Shown here: piece by piece, positions 36,068-44,622 of the stretch | Position numbering within the stretch: position 1 is the stretch's first letter | Layout: each line of letters begins with the position of its first letter | Notes under the pieces: model-generated | The model's database searches: none | Seen by the model: only the letters and a program-made list of their open reading frames with translations | Told to the model about the DNA's origin: nothing | Program-made: the position numbers and the translations under genes | NCBI RefSeq assembly: GCF_001938945.1 | Contig: NZ_MKIO01000027.1 | Span: 105,551-169,550 of the forward strand | Direction of reading: 5' to 3' | Length of the DNA stretch: 64,000 nt | DNA from: Xaviernesmea rhizosphaerae | GTDB lineage: Bacteria > Pseudomonadota > Alphaproteobacteria > Rhizobiales > Rhizobiaceae

Positions 36068-36418
36068 ATGCGGATCTTCACCTCGATTGATCTTCAGCGG
36101 CAAACGGGCGATGTGCAGCGCGCTGCGTCGCACGAGGGGGTGGTGATCACCTCGCACGGCAAGCCGCGCAATGTGATCCTGTCGGTGGAGGAGTTCTGCC
36201 GGCTCAAGCGCATGGCGCAGGAGCCGGTGCCGCCGGATCTTCTATCGCGCAAGCCCCTGGTGATCCGCCATCGCGCCGACCCGCTCGGCTATGATGTCAG
36301 CGATTTTTCGCGCGCCGCCGATCGAATGGCGCGTGACGCCCTCGACGGCGCGCATGAGGAAGCCGTGCAGGCGGAATTGGCGGATGTCAGGTCCAGGTTC
36401 AAGGAAGAGCGTCAATGA
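36068..36418 (+). CDS. Phd/YefM-type antitoxin
   Basis: A 116-residue antitoxin of a type II toxin-antitoxin pair. The Phd/YefM fold occupies about residues 1-55 (FTSIDLQRQTGDVQRAA, then SHGKPRNVILSVEEFCRLKR). The remaining half, Arg/Asp/Glu-rich, is likely the toxin-binding tail. GGAG lies upstream of the ATG, 11 bases after the operator palindrome. It overlaps the toxin gene by four bases (ATGA), the classic coupling. It interrupts the B12-type importer operon and is bracketed by palindromic repeats, so it looks acquired or moved in. Confidence 0.85.
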   Translation: MRIFTSIDLQRQTGDVQRAASHEGVVITSHGKPRNVILSVEEFCRLKRMAQEPVPPDLLSRKPLVIRHRADPLGYDVSDFSRAADRMARDALDGAHEEAVQAELADVRSRFKEERQ

Positions 36419-37038
36419 TTGACTGGCCGGCCGGGGCGGATGCCAAGCAGCCGCATGTGCTGATCATGGACACTACCCCTCTCTCGGTGCTTGCGATCAT
36501 TGAGGGGCTGGACTGGCTGTTCGCGCCGGGATGCCCTGTTATGATCACCGACATGGTGCTGGCCGAAGCCACGCGCGATCCGGGCGAGGGGCGGAATCTG
36601 CGCCGCCGGACTCGGACCTATGTGGCGCAGTGGCTGGAGCAAAACCGGCACAGGATTACGATCCTCTCGACGGTCGATGGCGAACGCTATGGGCGTGAGA
36701 TGCAGCTGTGGGAAAAGGCGGGGAAGCCGGCGGAGCTTCGCCCTGACTGGAGCGACAGGGGCGAGAGAAGCGTGCTCTCAGCCATCCAGGACTTGAAGCG
36801 CGCGCTTGCGCAAAACGAGGAAATCATCGTGATCATGGACGATCGGGATGGACGTGACGCGGTCAGGGCGATCCGCGCCGACATCACGCTGATGGGCACC
36901 CGCAGCTTCATCCGGTGGATGGAAGAGGATTTCGGCATTGCCGCGGCCGCCACCGCCTGGCAGACGGTCCGCCAGGCAACCGCCGGCACCGCCGACGACG
37001 GCGAGGAGGACGACCCCGTCCATATCCGGCCCGCGTGA
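36415..37038 (+). CDS. PIN-like domain toxin
   Basis: A 207-residue protein with the acidic-residue pattern of PIN-like nucleases. D19 in IMDTTPLSVL, E51 in VLAEATRD, the D/E pair at 114-117 (WSDRGERSVL) and D142/D143 in IVIMDDRDG fit the metal-binding quartet. Those toxins cut RNA. It is larger than typical VapC (about 130 residues), with an extra region at 60-110 and an acidic C-terminal tail (about 185-207). Paired with the Phd-type antitoxin just upstream. Activity is inferred from the fold signs. Confidence 0.78.
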   Translation: MIDWPAGADAKQPHVLIMDTTPLSVLAIIEGLDWLFAPGCPVMITDMVLAEATRDPGEGRNLRRRTRTYVAQWLEQNRHRITILSTVDGERYGREMQLWEKAGKPAELRPDWSDRGERSVLSAIQDLKRALAQNEEIIVIMDDRDGRDAVRAIRADITLMGTRSFIRWMEEDFGIAAAATAWQTVRQATAGTADDGEEDDPVHIRPA

Positions 37039-37070
37039 TGCTTTCCGACTTTTGACGTCATTCTGTCGGC

Positions 37071-37119
37071 GGGAGCATCGGTCCGAAAAGCGGGAACCGG
37101 TTTTCGGTCCGATGCTCTA
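37071..37119. repeat. Rhizobial-type intergenic palindrome, copy 6
   Basis: GGAGCATCGGTCCGAAAAGC pairs with TTTTCGGTCCGATGCTC with almost no mismatches. This is the cleanest single copy in the window. It stands between the toxin and the B12-type permease, mirroring the copy before the antitoxin. Confidence 0.85.
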
Positions 37120-37148
37120 ACACAAAAGACCGCTCCAAAGGACCCCTC

Positions 37149-38168
37149 ATGCCCCAGGGCAAACCGCTTCTCGTCGCGCTCCTGGCGCTGATCCTCATCC
37201 TCGCGGCGATCACAGCGGGTGTCTCGCTGGGCGCCGCGTCCATTCCGCTGAAGACGGTCTGGGGCGTGGTGGCCGACCGGCTGGTGCCGGGATCGGTCAT
37301 CAAGGACTGGTCGGCCGGGCGGGAGAGCATCGTCTGGGATGTGCGCTTTCCCCGCGTGGTGCTGGCCGCGCTGGTGGGGGCGGGGCTTGCCGTGGTCGGG
37401 GCCGTGCTGCAGGTCACGACCCGCAATCCGCTGGCCGATCCGCATCTGCTCGGCGTCTCCTCCGGCGGGGCCTGCGGGGCGATCTTCGCGCTTTTGCATA
37501 CGGGCATGGTGTTCGGGCTGATCACCGTGCCGCTCTTCGCCTTTCTCGGCGCGCTTGCCGCCACCCTCGCGGTCATCGGCGTCACCCGCTTTTCCGGCTC
37601 CTCGGCCGAGCGGCTGATCCTGTCGGGCGTGGCGGTCGCCTTCGTCGCCACGGCCCTGTCGAACCTTTTGATCTATCTCGGCGATCCGCGCGCGGTGCAG
37701 AGCGTGGTGTTCTGGATGCTCGGCGGGCTGGGGCTCGCCCAATGGCCGCATCTTCTCTATCCGGCGCTGGTGCTCGCCGGCAGCCTCGCCTGGCTCGCCC
37801 TGCGCGCGCGCGAGATCAACGGGCTGGCCATGGGCGACGAGACGGCGGCCACGCTCGGCCTGCCGGTGGCGCGGCTGCGTGCGCAGCTCTTCACCGTCAC
37901 GGCGCTGCTCACCGGCGTCATGGTCGCCTTTTCCGGCGCCATCGGCTTTATCGGGCTCATGGTGCCGCATGTCGTCAGGCTGTTTGCCGGCAGCGATCAT
38001 GGCCGCGTCATCCCCTTGAGCGCGGCTGTTGGCGCCATCGCTCTGGTGCTGGCCGATCTCGCCGCCCGAACGATCATGGCGCCGGAAGACATGCCCGTTG
38101 GCGTCATCACCGGCTTTGCCGGCGGTCTCGGCTTCATCCTCCTGATCAGCCGCCGGCCGGCGGCCTGA
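37149..38168 (+). CDS. ABC importer permease, BtuC/FecCD type
   Basis: A 339-residue membrane subunit of the FecCD/BtuC family. Signs include VRFPRVVLAALVGAGLAVVG and GVSSGGACGA. The conserved late region GAIGFIGLMVPHVVRLFAGSDH is followed by DLAARTIMAPEDMPVGVITG. About ten hydrophobic helices, with two subunits expected per transporter. It should complete the importer of the ATPase and binding protein 1.3 kb upstream. The intervening toxin-antitoxin pair and two repeats mean it may depend on its own promoter. Corrinoid specificity inferred from the riboswitch of the upstream genes. Confidence 0.92.
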   Translation: MPQGKPLLVALLALILILAAITAGVSLGAASIPLKTVWGVVADRLVPGSVIKDWSAGRESIVWDVRFPRVVLAALVGAGLAVVGAVLQVTTRNPLADPHLLGVSSGGACGAIFALLHTGMVFGLITVPLFAFLGALAATLAVIGVTRFSGSSAERLILSGVAVAFVATALSNLLIYLGDPRAVQSVVFWMLGGLGLAQWPHLLYPALVLAGSLAWLALRAREINGLAMGDETAATLGLPVARLRAQLFTVTALLTGVMVAFSGAIGFIGLMVPHVVRLFAGSDHGRVIPLSAAVGAIALVLADLAARTIMAPEDMPVGVITGFAGGLGFILLISRRPAA

Positions 38169-38193
38169 ATGCTGCTTCTCCCCTGACGCTGTC

Positions 38194-38232
38194 AGAAAAA
38201 AAGCCCTCCGCCGATGGATCGGCGAAGGCCAT
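38194..38232 (-). terminator. Rho-independent terminator for the leftward RND operon (distal)
   Basis: Read leftward, GGCCTTCGCCGATCC and ATCGGCGGAGGGC form a GC stem followed by TTTTTTT. It lies about 150 bp past the stop of the RND pump. A second such hairpin lies nearer. Confidence 0.8.
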
Positions 38233-38247
38233 CTCCGCTGGCAGCGC

Positions 38248-38287
38248 CAAAAGAAAGCCCTCCGCCGATCAATCGGCGAAGGGCTGG
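38248..38287 (-). terminator. Rho-independent terminator for the leftward RND operon (proximal)
   Basis: Read leftward, AGCCCTTCGCCGATTG and ATCGGCGGAGGGCT form a long stem followed by TTCTTTT. It nearly duplicates the distal hairpin, so the two are tandem terminators guarding the end of the B12-type permease gene from opposing transcription. Confidence 0.8.
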
Positions 38288-38333
38288 GGCAGGGTTCGTG
38301 AAATTGCCGGTCTGATGCGAAAACGGAAAATCG

Positions 38334-38372
38334 AGAGCATCGGACTGCGGATGATGTCCAATCCGATGCTCC
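38334..38372. repeat. Rhizobial-type intergenic palindrome, copy 7
   Basis: GAGCATCGGACTGCGG pairs imperfectly with CCAATCCGATGCTC. It starts just before the stop of the leftward RND pump gene. Confidence 0.65.
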
Positions 38373-38379
38373 GGACCGG

Positions 38380-41300
38380 TCAGGCCGAGGCCTCGCCGCT
38401 CTTGAGGTCGTCGGCCGGGGTGTCGCGGCGAATGCGGAACCAGGTGACGTAGAGCGCCGGCAGGAACAGGAGCGTCAGCACCGTGCCCACGACGATCCCG
38501 CCCATCATGGCATAGGCCATCGGCCCCCAGAAGATTTCGCGCGAGATCGGGATCAGCGCCAGCGTGGCGGCGGCCGCTGTCAGGAGGATCGGCCGCATGC
38601 GGTGCTCGGTCGCCTCGATCACGGCCGCCCAGGGCGCCATCCCCTCCCGCCTCAGATCCTCGATCTGCACCACGAGGATCACCGAGTTGCGGATGAGGAT
38701 GCCGATCAGCGCCAGAACGCCGAGAATGGCGACGAAGCCGAGCGGGGCATTGCTCGCCAGAAGCGCGATGACCACGCCGATCAGCGCCAGCGGCGCCACC
38801 GCGAAGACCAGGAACAGCCGGTTGAAGCTCTGCAGCTGGATCATCAGGATCGTGGCCATGATGAACAGCATCAGCGGCGCCACGGCGGCGATCGGCCCCT
38901 GCGCCTTGGCGCTCTCCTCCACCGAGCCGCCGGCCACGACATTGTAGCCGGCGGGCAGGGTCTTGGAGAATTCCGCCACCTTCGGCGCCAGCGCCTCGAC
39001 AATGGTCGCCGGCTGGGTCGGGCCGTCAATGCCGGCCTTGATGGTGATGGTCGCCTGGCGGGAGCGGCGCCAGATCGTCGGCTGCTCCAGCTCGTAGCGG
39101 AAGGTGGCGAAGGCCGAAAGCGGCACGGACTTGCCGTTGGAGCTCGGCAGCTGCAGGCTCTGCAGAGTGTCGATCGAGCCGCGATCGGCACTCTGCGCCC
39201 GGCCCACCACGTCGATCAGGTAGATGTCATCGCGCAGCTGCGTGGCCGCCGACCCTTCGACGATGCTGTTCAGCGCCGTGGCAATATCCTCCGAGGAAAC
39301 GCCGAGCTGGCGGGCCTTGTCCTGGAGCACGTCGACGCGCACCACGCGGGCCGGCTCGTTCCAGTCGAAGGTCATGGCGATCAGCCGGGGATCGCTGCCG
39401 ACGATGCCGGCCAGCCCCTGCGCCAGCCGGCGCACGGTCTGGATATCCGGGCCGCTGACGCGGTACTGCACGGGCTTGCCGACCGGCGGGCCGATGTCGA
39501 GCAGCTTGACGAAGGCATCCGTGCCGGGGAAGGCGCGGTTGAGATAGGCCTGCAGCTCGCGGCGGAGCGTATCGCGCACCTCCACGCTCTTGGTGACGAT
39601 CACCGTCTGCCCGAAGGTCGGGTCGGCCGGCTGCACGTCGAAGGAGAGGAGGAAGCGCGGCGCCCCCTGTCCGACATAGCTCGACCAGTGATCGATGCCG
39701 GGATTGCCCTGCAGCATCTCGCGCTCGAACTGCGCCATCTGGCGGTTGGTCTCGTGGATCGAGCCGTTCTGCGGCAGGTTCCAGTCCACCACCAGCTCCA
39801 CACGGTCGGAATTGGGGAAGAACTGCTGCTGGACGAAGCCCATGCCGAAGAGCGAGGCGCCGAAGGCAGCCACGGTCAGCAGGATGGTGATCCAGCGGAA
39901 CCGCATGGCAAGCCCCAGCGCCCCGGCAAAGCCACGCGCGAAGACGCCCTTGTGCTCGTGATGCTTCTTCATGCTGTTCGGCAGCAGCGTCACGCCGAGC
40001 AGCGGAGTGAACAGAACCGCCACGATCCAGGAAACCACCAGCGAGACCGCGATGACGACGAAGAGCGTGAAGGTGAACTCACCCGCGGCGCTGGAATTCA
40101 GCCCGATCGGAATGAAGCCGGCGACGGTGACCAGCGTGCCGGTCAGCATCGGGAAGGCGGTGGATGTATAGACATAGGTTGCCGCCTTGCGCAGGTCGTC
40201 GCCCGCCTCCAGCCGCGCCACCATCATTTCCACCGCGATCATCGCATCATCCACCAGAAGGCCGAGCGCGATAATCAGCGCGCCGAGCGAGATGCGCTGC
40301 AGCGACACGCCGGTATAGGCCATGACCAGGAAGGTGATGGCCAGCACCAGCGGAATGGAGATTGCCACCACAAGGCCGGCGCGCATGCCGAGCGAGATGA
40401 AGCTGATTGCCAGAACGATCACCACGGCCTCGAACAAGGCGCGGGTGAAGCCCGAAACCGCCTCTTCCACCACGGCCGGCTGGTCGGAAACGCGGCCGAT
40501 GGTGACGCCGATGGGCATTTCCGCCGTCACGCGCTCCATCTCCTTGTCCAGCGCCTTGCCGAATTCGAGCAGATTGGCGCCTTCCTTCATGCCGATGGCA
40601 AGGCCGATGGCCGGCTGGCCGTTGAAGCGGAACAGCGAGGAGGGTGGGTCGGCATAGCCGCGGGTGATGGTGGCAATGTCGGTCAGCGGGAAGAATCGGT
40701 CGCCGATGCGCAGGTTGATGGCGCGCAGGCTCTCTTCCGAGGCGAACTGGCCGCTGACACGCAGCGCCACACGCTCAGGCCCCGCCTCGATGAAGCCGGA
40801 GGCCGTGACGGCGTTCTGCGCCTGCAGGGTGGAGATCACCGCCTGGCGGTCGATGCCCAGCGCCGCGATCTTGCGGGTGGAAAATTCGAGATAGATCACC
40901 TCGTCCTGCGCGCCGATAATATCCACCTTGCCGACATTCTCGACGGTCAGGATCTTGGCGCGCGCGTCTTCCACCCGGTCGCGCAGCTGGCGCTGCGTCA
41001 GCCCGTCGCTGGTGAAGGCATAGATATTGCCGTAGACGTCGCCGAAGCGGTCGTTGAAGAAGGGGCCGACGACGCCGGAGGGAAACTGCCCCTTGATGTC
41101 GGCGATCATGTTGCGGATGCGCACCCAGGTGGGGGCCACGTCGCGCGCCTTCGTGGTGGGCAGGAGATCGACGAAGATGATCGTCTGGCCCGCGGTGGTG
41201 ACGCTGCGGGTGCGGTCGAGCGAGGCAAGCTCCTCGAGCTTCTTCTCGATCCTGTCGGTCACCTGCTTGGTCACCTCCTCGGCCGATGCGCCGGGCCATT

Positions 41301-41457
41301 GCGCCTGGATCACCATGGTCTTGATGGTGAAGTTCGGATCTTCCTCACGGCCAAGGCCAATATAGGCGAAGACCCCGGCGATCATGAAGACGATCATGAA
41401 ATACCAGACGAGCGAGCGGTGCTCGAGTGCCCAGTCGGAGAGGTTGAACTTCTTCAC
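38380..41457 (-). CDS. RND family efflux pump (TriC-like)
   Basis: A 1025-residue inner-membrane RND pump. The start NLSDWALEHRSLVWYFMIV, with ahead-of-helix charged residues and GREEDPNFTIKTMVIQAQWPG, is typical of the TriC/HAE-type group that pairs with two adaptors. The proton-relay helix is visible at LGLLVDDAMIAVEMM. Porter loops repeat in both halves. It is the third gene of a leftward operon (adaptor, adaptor, pump) and overlaps the second adaptor by four bases. Two tandem terminators follow. Substrate unknown; TriABC in Pseudomonas exports triclosan and detergents, which need not hold here. Confidence 0.92.
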   Translation of the reverse strand: MKKFNLSDWALEHRSLVWYFMIVFMIAGVFAYIGLGREEDPNFTIKTMVIQAQWPGASAEEVTKQVTDRIEKKLEELASLDRTRSVTTAGQTIIFVDLLPTTKARDVAPTWVRIRNMIADIKGQFPSGVVGPFFNDRFGDVYGNIYAFTSDGLTQRQLRDRVEDARAKILTVENVGKVDIIGAQDEVIYLEFSTRKIAALGIDRQAVISTLQAQNAVTASGFIEAGPERVALRVSGQFASEESLRAINLRIGDRFFPLTDIATITRGYADPPSSLFRFNGQPAIGLAIGMKEGANLLEFGKALDKEMERVTAEMPIGVTIGRVSDQPAVVEEAVSGFTRALFEAVVIVLAISFISLGMRAGLVVAISIPLVLAITFLVMAYTGVSLQRISLGALIIALGLLVDDAMIAVEMMVARLEAGDDLRKAATYVYTSTAFPMLTGTLVTVAGFIPIGLNSSAAGEFTFTLFVVIAVSLVVSWIVAVLFTPLLGVTLLPNSMKKHHEHKGVFARGFAGALGLAMRFRWITILLTVAAFGASLFGMGFVQQQFFPNSDRVELVVDWNLPQNGSIHETNRQMAQFEREMLQGNPGIDHWSSYVGQGAPRFLLSFDVQPADPTFGQTVIVTKSVEVRDTLRRELQAYLNRAFPGTDAFVKLLDIGPPVGKPVQYRVSGPDIQTVRRLAQGLAGIVGSDPRLIAMTFDWNEPARVVRVDVLQDKARQLGVSSEDIATALNSIVEGSAATQLRDDIYLIDVVGRAQSADRGSIDTLQSLQLPSSNGKSVPLSAFATFRYELEQPTIWRRSRQATITIKAGIDGPTQPATIVEALAPKVAEFSKTLPAGYNVVAGGSVEESAKAQGPIAAVAPLMLFIMATILMIQLQSFNRLFLVFAVAPLALIGVVIALLASNAPLGFVAILGVLALIGILIRNSVILVVQIEDLRREGMAPWAAVIEATEHRMRPILLTAAAATLALIPISREIFWGPMAYAMMGGIVVGTVLTLLFLPALYVTWFRIRRDTPADDLKSGEASA

Positions 41458-42551
41458 GGGGTCGTCTCCCTGACGATCTTGACCTTCTGGCCTTCCTTGA
41501 GCTGATGGACGCCGGCAACCGCGATGCGCTGGCCGGGCTCCAGCCCGGCGGAAACGACGACGCCATTGCCGTCGGCGGCGCCCTGCGCCAGAGTCACCTT
41601 GTGTCGGCTCACCGTCTGCGCCGCCTCGTCGACCAGCCAGACCGCGCTGCCGTCCTTGTCGGCAAGGATCGCGCTCGCCGGCACGACGAGCGTGGGCGAG
41701 GCATCGGTGGTGGAGGCGACGGTGACGATCGAGCCCAGGCGGAAGGCGTCGGACGGATTGACGAGCGCGATCTTGATACGCTGGGTGCGCGTGGTCGTGT
41801 CGGCTTCCGGCGCGATCTCGCGCACCTCGCCCGAGACGCGCACGCTTGGATCGAGCTGCAGCATGACCTCGAAGGGGGCGCCGATCGACAGGCGGCGCGC
41901 TTCCATTTCCGGCACGTCGATCACCGCATCGCGCAGCTCCGGGCGGGCAATGGTCAGCACCGTCTGGCCGGGGGAGACGACCTGGCCCACCTCGACGGCG
42001 GTTGCGGTGACCACGCCGTCGAATTCGGCATGGATCTGGGCGTAGCTCAGCTGCTCGCGCGCCTTGGCCAGATTGGCTTCCGCCTTCGCCAGCGTGGCGC
42101 GGGCGGTCTTTTCCGCCTGTTCGGCGGTTTCCAGCGAGGCTTCGCTGTCACTCTTGCTTTCGGCCAGCGTGCGCTGGCGCGTCGCCGTGGCGGCCGCATT
42201 GGTCAGCTGGGCCTGGGCATTGGCGATTTCGGCCTGGGCGCTGCGCACCGCAAGCTCCAGCGCCAGCGGGTCGATGGCGGCCAGAACCTCGTCCTTGGTG
42301 ACGAGATCGCCGACGCTGACATCGCGGGCGACCACGCGGCCGAGCACGCGGAAGCCGAGATCGGTGCTGATGCGCGGCTCGACGAGCCCGGGCAGCCGCA
42401 GCGTGGCGGCGGGACGAAGCGCCACGGTCTGCGACAGGAGCGGGCGCACAACCTCGGGCGCCTCGGCCTTCTTCTCGTCGCAGCCGGCCAGAGCAAGCGG
42501 CAAGGCTGCCGTCAGGATCATCAGGCCGCGGTTCATGGGGCCAGGATTCAT
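41454..42551 (-). CDS. RND periplasmic adaptor lipoprotein 2 (TriB-like)
   Basis: A 365-residue membrane fusion protein with a lipoprotein signal: hydrophobic segment then LALAGC with the lipid-linked Cys24. The barrel-sandwich parts are seen in GRVVARDVSVGDLVTKDEVL and the opposite half YAQIHAEFDGVVTATAVEVG. The coiled-coil hairpin spans about 90-165 (Ala/Glu/Lys rich). It overlaps both neighbours by four bases (ATGA), so it is translated as one unit with the first adaptor and the pump. The Met cluster at the start leaves alternative starts (Met6, Met11). Confidence 0.9.
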   Translation of the reverse strand: MNPGPMNRGLMILTAALPLALAGCDEKKAEAPEVVRPLLSQTVALRPAATLRLPGLVEPRISTDLGFRVLGRVVARDVSVGDLVTKDEVLAAIDPLALELAVRSAQAEIANAQAQLTNAAATATRQRTLAESKSDSEASLETAEQAEKTARATLAKAEANLAKAREQLSYAQIHAEFDGVVTATAVEVGQVVSPGQTVLTIARPELRDAVIDVPEMEARRLSIGAPFEVMLQLDPSVRVSGEVREIAPEADTTTRTQRIKIALVNPSDAFRLGSIVTVASTTDASPTLVVPASAILADKDGSAVWLVDEAAQTVSRHKVTLAQGAADGNGVVVSAGLEPGQRIAVAGVHQLKEGQKVKIVRETTP

Positions 42552-43693
42552 GGGCTTGCCTCCTTGGCGACGGTAACGCTCTTGCCCGGCAGCAGGAACT
42601 TGGTGCCGTCGATCACCACCTGCTCCTTGGGCGCCAGTCCGGAGGAGACGGCGAAGCGGCCGGTTTCGTATTCGGCGACCTCCACCTTCTTCATCGAGAC
42701 GGTCGAGGTCTTGGGATCGACGACCCAGACGGCCGGCGTGCCGCCATCCGAGGCAATCGCATTCCAGGGCAGGATGATCGCCTGGCGGGTGGGCGCGGTG
42801 AAGGTGCCGACGACAGGGGCGCCGAGCGGCAGCGCGCCGCCGGCGGCGTCCAGTGCCACCTTGACGCGGATGGTGCCGGTGGCGGTGTCGATGGTGGGCG
42901 AGACCTCGCGCACCGGGGCGGAGACCTTCTCGGATGGGTCCGACAGCGGCGCGACCTCGACATGGTCCAGCGACTTCTGCAGGAACAGCGCCTCGAACAC
43001 GTTGAACACGGCGTCGCGCGGGCCGTCATGGGCAAGCGTGAAGATCGACTGCGCGGCCTGCGCCACCTGGCCCACCTCGGCATTGCGCGCGGTGATGATG
43101 CCGTCGGCATCGGCCTTGAGCTCCGTATAGGAGAGCGCGTCGCGCGCCACATCCAGCTGGGTGCGCGCCGATTCCACCGTGGCCTGCGCCACCAGCAGCG
43201 CCTCCTGCGACTGGTCAAGCCGGGCGCGCGAGGTGACCCCGCTCTTGAACAGGTTCTGCTGGCGGTTGAAGTCCAGCTGGGCCTGGGTCAGCTGCGCTTC
43301 GGCTGCCTGAAGGCTGGCCGAGGCCACGTCGACATCGGCATTCTGCTCGCGCGGATCGATGCGGGCCAGCACCTGGCCCTTCGTCACCTTGGAGCCGACC
43401 TCGACGCTGCGCTCGGTGATGCGCCCGCTCACGCGGAAGGACAGCTCCGTCTGGATGCGCGCCTTGACCTCGCCGGTCACCGCCGTCGTCGGCGCATAAT
43501 CGGCCAGCGCCGCCTCTGTCACCACGACGGGACGCTCTTCCACGGCGGCATCCTGTCTGGGCTGGTTGCAGCCGGCCAGCACCAGGCCGGCGCCCAGCGC
43601 CAGCCACAGCCGGAATGAATGCGGCCAGGACCGGTGGGGCCAGGATGTCCTCGCCTTAGATCTTCTGGTCCGGGATTTGTTGGTTCGTCCCAT
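42548..43693 (-). CDS. RND periplasmic adaptor lipoprotein 1 (TriA-like)
   Basis: A 381-residue membrane fusion lipoprotein, first gene of the operon. The N-terminus is long and basic with an Arg/Ser/Trp-rich run, then LALGAGLVLAGC with lipid-linked Cys42. The barrel-sandwich halves are at SFRVSGRITERSVEVGSKVTK and LSYTELKADADGIITARNAEVG (split across the hairpin at about 105-180). Two different adaptors for one pump is the TriABC plan. Control is expected from the divergent TetR gene through the palindrome at 43739-43758. Confidence 0.9.
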   Translation of the reverse strand: MGRTNKSRTRRSKARTSWPHRSWPHSFRLWLALGAGLVLAGCNQPRQDAAVEERPVVVTEAALADYAPTTAVTGEVKARIQTELSFRVSGRITERSVEVGSKVTKGQVLARIDPREQNADVDVASASLQAAEAQLTQAQLDFNRQQNLFKSGVTSRARLDQSQEALLVAQATVESARTQLDVARDALSYTELKADADGIITARNAEVGQVAQAAQSIFTLAHDGPRDAVFNVFEALFLQKSLDHVEVAPLSDPSEKVSAPVREVSPTIDTATGTIRVKVALDAAGGALPLGAPVVGTFTAPTRQAIILPWNAIASDGGTPAVWVVDPKTSTVSMKKVEVAEYETGRFAVSSGLAPKEQVVIDGTKFLLPGKSVTVAKEASP

Positions 43694-43738
43694 GATCGCC
43701 TCGATTTATTGGGGGACCTCACAATCCGGTGAATAGAA

Positions 43739-43758
43739 TTGACTGACCCTTTAGTCAA
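43739..43758. promoter_or_regulatory. Candidate TetR operator over the RND operon promoter
   Basis: TTGACT and AGTCAA are exact reverse complements separated by eight bases. Read leftward, TTGACT also serves as a -35 box with TATTCA 17 bases beyond. A repressor bound here would cover the efflux operon promoter. It lies in the divergent gap between adaptor 1 and the TetR gene. Confidence 0.6.
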
Positions 43759-43950
43759 TGAAATAATTCAAGCCCAGTGCATGAAGCCAACCCTGCATCA
43801 AAATCTTGGCTTCGATCGTGCCGGCCATAAATGAATATTTCGGATGATGCGTATATGCCAATCGCGGGTTCTGGGGCCTTTTCGGGGACACGGAGGCGGC
43901 GCCCGGCCTTTCGCCAGCGGGCCGAACGACAGGAAGACAGGAGAACCGCT

Positions 43951-44622
43951 ATGAGCCCGACGGATGGAAAGGGACCGCGCGCCCAGCGCAAGGCGGCCCG
44001 GCCGATGGAAATTCTCGAAGCGGCCTTCGAGGAATTTTCCGCTCAGGGCTATGCGGCGACGAGGGTGGAGGACATCGCCCGGCGCGTCGGCGTCACCAAG
44101 GGCACGGTCTATGTCTATTTCGAAAGCAAGGAGGTGCTGTTCGGCGAGATGATGCGCCACCTTTCGACGCCGCTCGCCGATACCCGCGCCCATATCCGCA
44201 GCCTCGAAGGGCCCTATCCGCAGCGCATCGAGGCCTTTGTCCGCTATGTCTATCAACGGCTGGTCGCCGATCGCAAGACCCGCGAGCTCCTGCGCCTCGT
44301 GGTGGCCGAGGGCGCGCGTTTTCCGCATCTGGCCGACCGGCAGGACGAGGAGTTCATGCAGCCCCTGTGCGATGCCGCCGGCGAGATGATCCGCGAGGGC
44401 GTGGCCTGTGGCGCCTTTCGCCCGACGCCGCTTGCCGAAATCCCCGAGCTGCTGATCAGCCCGGCGCTTCTGCGCGCGGTCGAGCATCTGATGTTCGATG
44501 ACCGCAGAAGCACCGATCTCGAAGACTTCATCGCCGCCCATCTCGAGCTGCTCTGGTCCGCGCTGCTGCCCTGCGAGGAGCGCACGGGGACGAACGGGCG
44601 GACGGCGAGGCCGGACGCCTGA
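43951..44622 (+). CDS. TetR/AcrR family repressor
   Basis: A 223-residue TetR-type regulator. The DNA-binding N-terminal domain is at about 18-65, with the helix-turn-helix VEDIARRVGVTKGTVYVYF. The remaining residues form the helical ligand-binding and dimer domain. ACAGGAGAA precedes the chosen ATG; an in-frame start 120 bases upstream adds an unlikely extension. Divergent from the TriABC-like operon, the usual place for its local repressor. Ligand unknown. Confidence 0.92.
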   Translation: MSPTDGKGPRAQRKAARPMEILEAAFEEFSAQGYAATRVEDIARRVGVTKGTVYVYFESKEVLFGEMMRHLSTPLADTRAHIRSLEGPYPQRIEAFVRYVYQRLVADRKTRELLRLVVAEGARFPHLADRQDEEFMQPLCDAAGEMIREGVACGAFRPTPLAEIPELLISPALLRAVEHLMFDDRRSTDLEDFIAAHLELLWSALLPCEERTGTNGRTARPDA

